The notes under the pieces: model-generated
Database searches by the model: none
What the model was told of the DNA's origin: nothing
The model's input: the letters and a program-made list of their open reading frames with translations, nothing else
Translations under genes and position numbers: made by a program
Assembly (NCBI RefSeq): GCF_030680185.1
Contig: NZ_JAUXVZ010000048.1
Location: 27,137-91,136, forward strand
Direction of reading: 5' to 3'
Source of the DNA: Phenylobacterium sp.
GTDB taxonomy: Bacteria > Pseudomonadota > Alphaproteobacteria > Caulobacterales > Caulobacteraceae
DNA length: 64,000 nt
In this document: piece by piece, positions 61,524-64,000 of the stretch
Numbering within the stretch: the stretch's first letter is position 1
How the letters are laid out: the number at the start of each line of letters is the position of its first letter

Positions 61524-62333
61524 TCAAGTCTCCGGCGCGCCCGGACTGGCCCCAGCCTCCCGCTCGGCCTTCTGACGGGCCAGCTTGTCCAGCACCCGGC
61601 CACGGCCACGGGACAGCGCCGTCACCACCCCGCGGAAGGTGCGCACCTCCTGGTCGCTGAAGCTCGCGCGCCCCAGCGCCGAGCGCAGGTTCTGGATCAT
61701 GGACGGCCGCTTCTCCGGCGGATGGAAAAAGCCGGCGGCGTCCAGTTCGGCCTCCAGCTGCCCATAGAGCCCCATCATCGCGGCCTGGTCGGCGGGCTCT
61801 GGCCCCTCCCGGAACCGCGGCGGCGGCCCGGCGGCCTGGGTCATCCGCCACTCATAGGCGTTGATCGCCACAGCCTGGGCGAGGTTCAGGGAATGAAAGC
61901 GCGGATCCACCGGCACCGTCACCACCGCCTGGCAAAGCGCCACCTCGGCGGTCTCCAGGCCGGCCCGCTCGGCCCCGAACAGCAGGCCGACCCTCTGGCC
62001 GGCGGCCACGGCGGCGGCCAGTTCGCCGGCCGCCTCCCGCGGGGTGATCACCGGCAGTTGCAGCTCCCTCGGGCGGGCGGTGGTGGCGAAGACCAGCTGC
62101 AGGTCGCCGACGGCCTCGGCCGCGCTGGCGCAGACCTTCGCGCCATCCAGGGGCCAGTCAGCGCCGGACGCGGAGGCCCAGGCCCGGTCCTGGGGCCAGC
62201 CATCCCGCGGATTGACCAGCCTGAGGTCCTCCAGGCCGAAGTTGGCCATCACCCGGGCGCAGGCCCCGATGTTCTCGGCCAGTTGAGGCGCGGACAAGAT
62301 AACGGTTGGTGCGGGGGGGGAACTTCCAGTCAT
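61524..62333 (-). CDS. trmJ: tRNA (cytidine/uridine-2'-O-)-methyltransferase TrmJ
   Basis: This 269-residue SPOUT (TrmH/SpoU-type) enzyme methylates the ribose of nucleotide 32 in tRNA. SPOUT motif 1 is in AENIGACARVMANFG, motif 2 LLFGAERAGL and motif 3 VPVDPRFHSLNLAQAVAI form the SAM-binding knot. A helical C-terminal extension follows. The start codon region has a run of eight C on the coding strand (62320-62313), codons 5-7. It is divergent from the beta-lactamase gene by 64 bases. Confidence 0.94.
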   Translation of the reverse strand: MTGSSPPAPTVILSAPQLAENIGACARVMANFGLEDLRLVNPRDGWPQDRAWASASGADWPLDGAKVCASAAEAVGDLQLVFATTARPRELQLPVITPREAAGELAAAVAAGQRVGLLFGAERAGLETAEVALCQAVVTVPVDPRFHSLNLAQAVAINAYEWRMTQAAGPPPRFREGPEPADQAAMMGLYGQLEAELDAAGFFHPPEKRPSMIQNLRSALGRASFSDQEVRTFRGVVTALSRGRGRVLDKLARQKAEREAGASPGAPET

Positions 62334-62397
62334 GTGGCGTTTTCAGTCTCAGCGGCGATGCGCGCAACCCCCTCGCCTGTCGTCCGGAGTTTTGCCT

Positions 62398-63411
62398 ATG
62401 CGCCGTCTCGTCCTACTGGCCGCCGTCCTGCTGGTCGGCGCCTGCGAACCGGACATGCCTCAGACGGTCTCCACCACCCCGCGGCTGGACGCCGAGCGCC
62501 TGGACGCCACGGCCGCCGAACTGACCGCCCGCGCTGCGCCAGGCCGCCTGGGGGCCGCGGTGATGAATCTGGAGAGCGGCGAGCTGTGGGCGGTCAACGG
62601 CTCGGACCGCTTTCCCATGCAGAGCGTCTTCAAGGCGCCCCTGGCCGCCGCGGTCCTGGCCGAGGTGGACGCCGGCCGTCTGGACCTGAATGAGACCATC
62701 ACCCTGACGAACGAGGACATTTCGCCCCCCTTCAGCCCGGTGGCCGACGCCTACCCCGGCCGTCGGGACTATACGGTGGCCGAGCTTCTGACCCTCAGCG
62801 CCGGGGCCAGCGACAATACGGCCGCCGACGTCCTGATGCGGCGGATCGGCGGCCCCGGCGCCGTCACCGCCTGGCTGCGCGCCCACGACATCCGCGACAT
62901 GCGGGTCGATCGCTATGAGCGCCAGTTGCAGCCCGAGATCGCCGGCCTCGACTCCTTCCGCCCGGCCTGGAAGGGCGAATCCGCTTATCGCGCCGCCCTT
63001 CAGGCCGTGCCCGCCGCCCAGCGGCAGGCCGCCGCCGCCGCCTATCTGAGCGACCTGCGGGACACCACCACGCCGCGGGAATCCCTGCTCTTCCTGGCCA
63101 AGCTCGTCCGGGGCGAACTGCTCTCGGAGGTCTCCACCGCCCGCCTGCTGACGATCATGAGCGAAACCACCACCGGTAAGGGGCGTCTGGCCGCCGGACT
63201 TCCTTCCGGTGCGCGCCTGGCCCACAAGACCGGCACGGCGCGCACGGACCTGGGCATGAACCCCGCCACCAACGACATCGGCGTCGTCACGCTGGAGGAT
63301 GGCCGGCAGTATGTGATCGCCGTCTTCCTCGCCGGCTCCACCCTTCCCGACGACGAACGTGAAGCGATCTTCGCCGACCTGGCCCGCAGCGTCGCCGAGG
63401 CGGTCGGCTGA
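62398..63411 (+). CDS. bla: Class A beta-lactamase-type lipoprotein
   Basis: A 337-residue serine beta-lactamase-fold protein. The leader has lipobox VGAC (Cys16), so it is predicted to be anchored to the periplasmic membrane face. Motifs are Ser76-Val-Phe-Lys79 (SxxK), Ser138-Asp139-Asn140 (SDN), Glu174 in RYERQLQ (position of the omega-loop Glu, with Gln in place of the following Asn of ExxLN) and Lys277-Thr-Gly279 (KTG). Hydrolysis of beta-lactams is expected, but the range cannot be read. ATG 62398 starts the signal peptide directly. Confidence 0.88.
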   Translation: MRRLVLLAAVLLVGACEPDMPQTVSTTPRLDAERLDATAAELTARAAPGRLGAAVMNLESGELWAVNGSDRFPMQSVFKAPLAAAVLAEVDAGRLDLNETITLTNEDISPPFSPVADAYPGRRDYTVAELLTLSAGASDNTAADVLMRRIGGPGAVTAWLRAHDIRDMRVDRYERQLQPEIAGLDSFRPAWKGESAYRAALQAVPAAQRQAAAAAYLSDLRDTTTPRESLLFLAKLVRGELLSEVSTARLLTIMSETTTGKGRLAAGLPSGARLAHKTGTARTDLGMNPATNDIGVVTLEDGRQYVIAVFLAGSTLPDDEREAIFADLARSVAEAVG

Positions 63412-63426
63412 CCCTTCGGGCTTCCT

Positions 63427-63777
63427 CTAGGTCAGGCAGCCCAGGCGGCGAATCGATCCGACCAGCAGGGGGAGTTCGGCGCCAGGGCCATAGAGGCGAA
63501 CGCCGGTCGTTCGACCGCGCTCAAGCCGCTGAATCAGATTCTCCTCCGCCGCATGACCCCCTAACGCCCGCAGGGTCGTGAGCTCGACGCCGCCCAGGAC
63601 GGCAGGTGAGATGATGAGCATGAGCTCCTGACCGCCTTCAGGGCGGAAGTCATGGATTTTGCTGACTTGTCCGCGCAGACGGCCGCGGCCATCGGCGGAC
63701 TCGAAGTCCCACGGCTTGGCCACCAGCACGAGAACTGGAGCTCCGATCAGGCCGAGTGGGGGGGCTTCGGCGCGCAC
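63427..63777 (-). CDS. Hypothetical protein
   Basis: A 116-residue open frame with GC-rich third positions and a mixed hydrophobic/polar pattern suggesting a real small soluble protein (GAPVLVLVAKPWDF, ELMLIISPAVLGGVELT). There is no signal peptide or recognisable domain. The start at 63777 is the first ATG. It is convergent with the beta-lactamase gene (15 bases apart) and divergent from icd. I do not recognise it. Confidence 0.55.
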   Translation of the reverse strand: MRAEAPPLGLIGAPVLVLVAKPWDFESADGRGRLRGQVSKIHDFRPEGGQELMLIISPAVLGGVELTTLRALGGHAAEENLIQRLERGRTTGVRLYGPGAELPLLVGSIRRLGCLT

Positions 63778-63909
63778 CTGGCTTCAACTAGCTCACGCGT
63801 GCGACGTTCCCGTGTCGATCATCTTTGAGGCCGTGGTGGCTTTGCGCACCGGCGCAGGCCTTGTATACGGCCTCAACCCCTCAATTCCGCCACGGAGCGC
63901 GCCTCGCCT

Positions 63910-64000
63910 ATGGCCAAGATCAAAGTCGCCAATCCCGTCGTCGATATCGACGGGGACGAGATGACCCGGATCATCTGGAAGATGATCAAGGACAAGCTCA
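63910..64000 (+). CDS. icd: NADP-dependent isocitrate dehydrogenase (5' partial)
   Basis: The first 30 residues, ending at the window edge, read [21 protein letters not shown] and continue as [10 protein letters not shown], the highly conserved start of dimeric, eukaryotic-type isocitrate dehydrogenase. The enzyme oxidises isocitrate to 2-oxoglutarate in the TCA cycle. The remaining ~375 residues lie beyond the window. Confidence 0.9.
   Translation, partial: MAKIKVANPVVDIDGDEMTRIIWKMIKDKL

Overview
The window is high-GC (about two thirds G+C by eye), densely coded DNA from an alphaproteobacterium, most likely Caulobacterales (Caulobacter, Phenylobacterium or a relative). The grounds are a gene for the F1-ATPase inhibitor zeta subunit divergent from purC, a purS/purQ/small-purL set, a bolA plus CGFS-glutaredoxin pair, large TonB-dependent receptors with F-terminal barrels, many small lipoproteins and Tat substrates, and an alphaproteobacterial palindromic intergenic repeat. 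No tRNA, rRNA, CRISPR array or insertion sequence was recognised.

Layout. 0.1-15 kb: purine biosynthesis (purB, purC, purS, purQ, purL) with a small lipoprotein gene embedded between purS and purQ. Between them lie a CPA2 antiporter, an acyltransferase, an MFS pump, a group III truncated haemoglobin, a DUF3649/PepSY/DUF3325 iron-uptake-type operon and an MDR oxidoreductase. 15-27 kb: two TonB receptors, one next to a Tat-exported DUF885 peptidase and one divergent from an IclR regulator, then a frameshifted CinA-type amidase and a serine hydrolase. 27-36 kb: a run of regulator plus enzyme modules (TetR/SDR, AraC/SDR-MFS, Rrf2/TrxR-like), each divergently arranged, plus a ZIP transporter, a VOC protein and a luciferase-like oxidoreductase. 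36-42.7 kb: a KefB-type antiporter, bolA, a degenerate aldo/keto reductase, monothiol glutaredoxin, a thioesterase, a CYTH protein and TerC.

43.6-46.3 kb: a tightly overlapping minus-strand operon of a KAS III-like condensing enzyme with an intact Cys-His-Asn triad, a haem-oxygenase-like putative diiron oxidase and an unrecognised His-rich protein. This is the best candidate here for an undescribed fatty-acyl-derived pathway. It is followed by rpsD and an orphan ParA.

48.3-58.6 kb: a cellulose secretion operon with overlapping genes: a fused bcsAB (1449 aa), bcsC, bcsD and bcsZ (GH8, with a Tat/lipobox signal). A small convergent gene at its end encodes a disordered-looking protein with a repeated LFxRYA motif, a candidate BcsD partner. 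The presence of bcsD suggests ordered, cable-type cellulose.

58.8-64 kb: a Tat-SDR, a lipoprotein, a DUF1254/DUF1214 protein, trmJ, a class A-type beta-lactamase lipoprotein, a small hypothetical gene and the first codons of isocitrate dehydrogenase. Functions are assigned from motifs and family memory only; no searches could be run.
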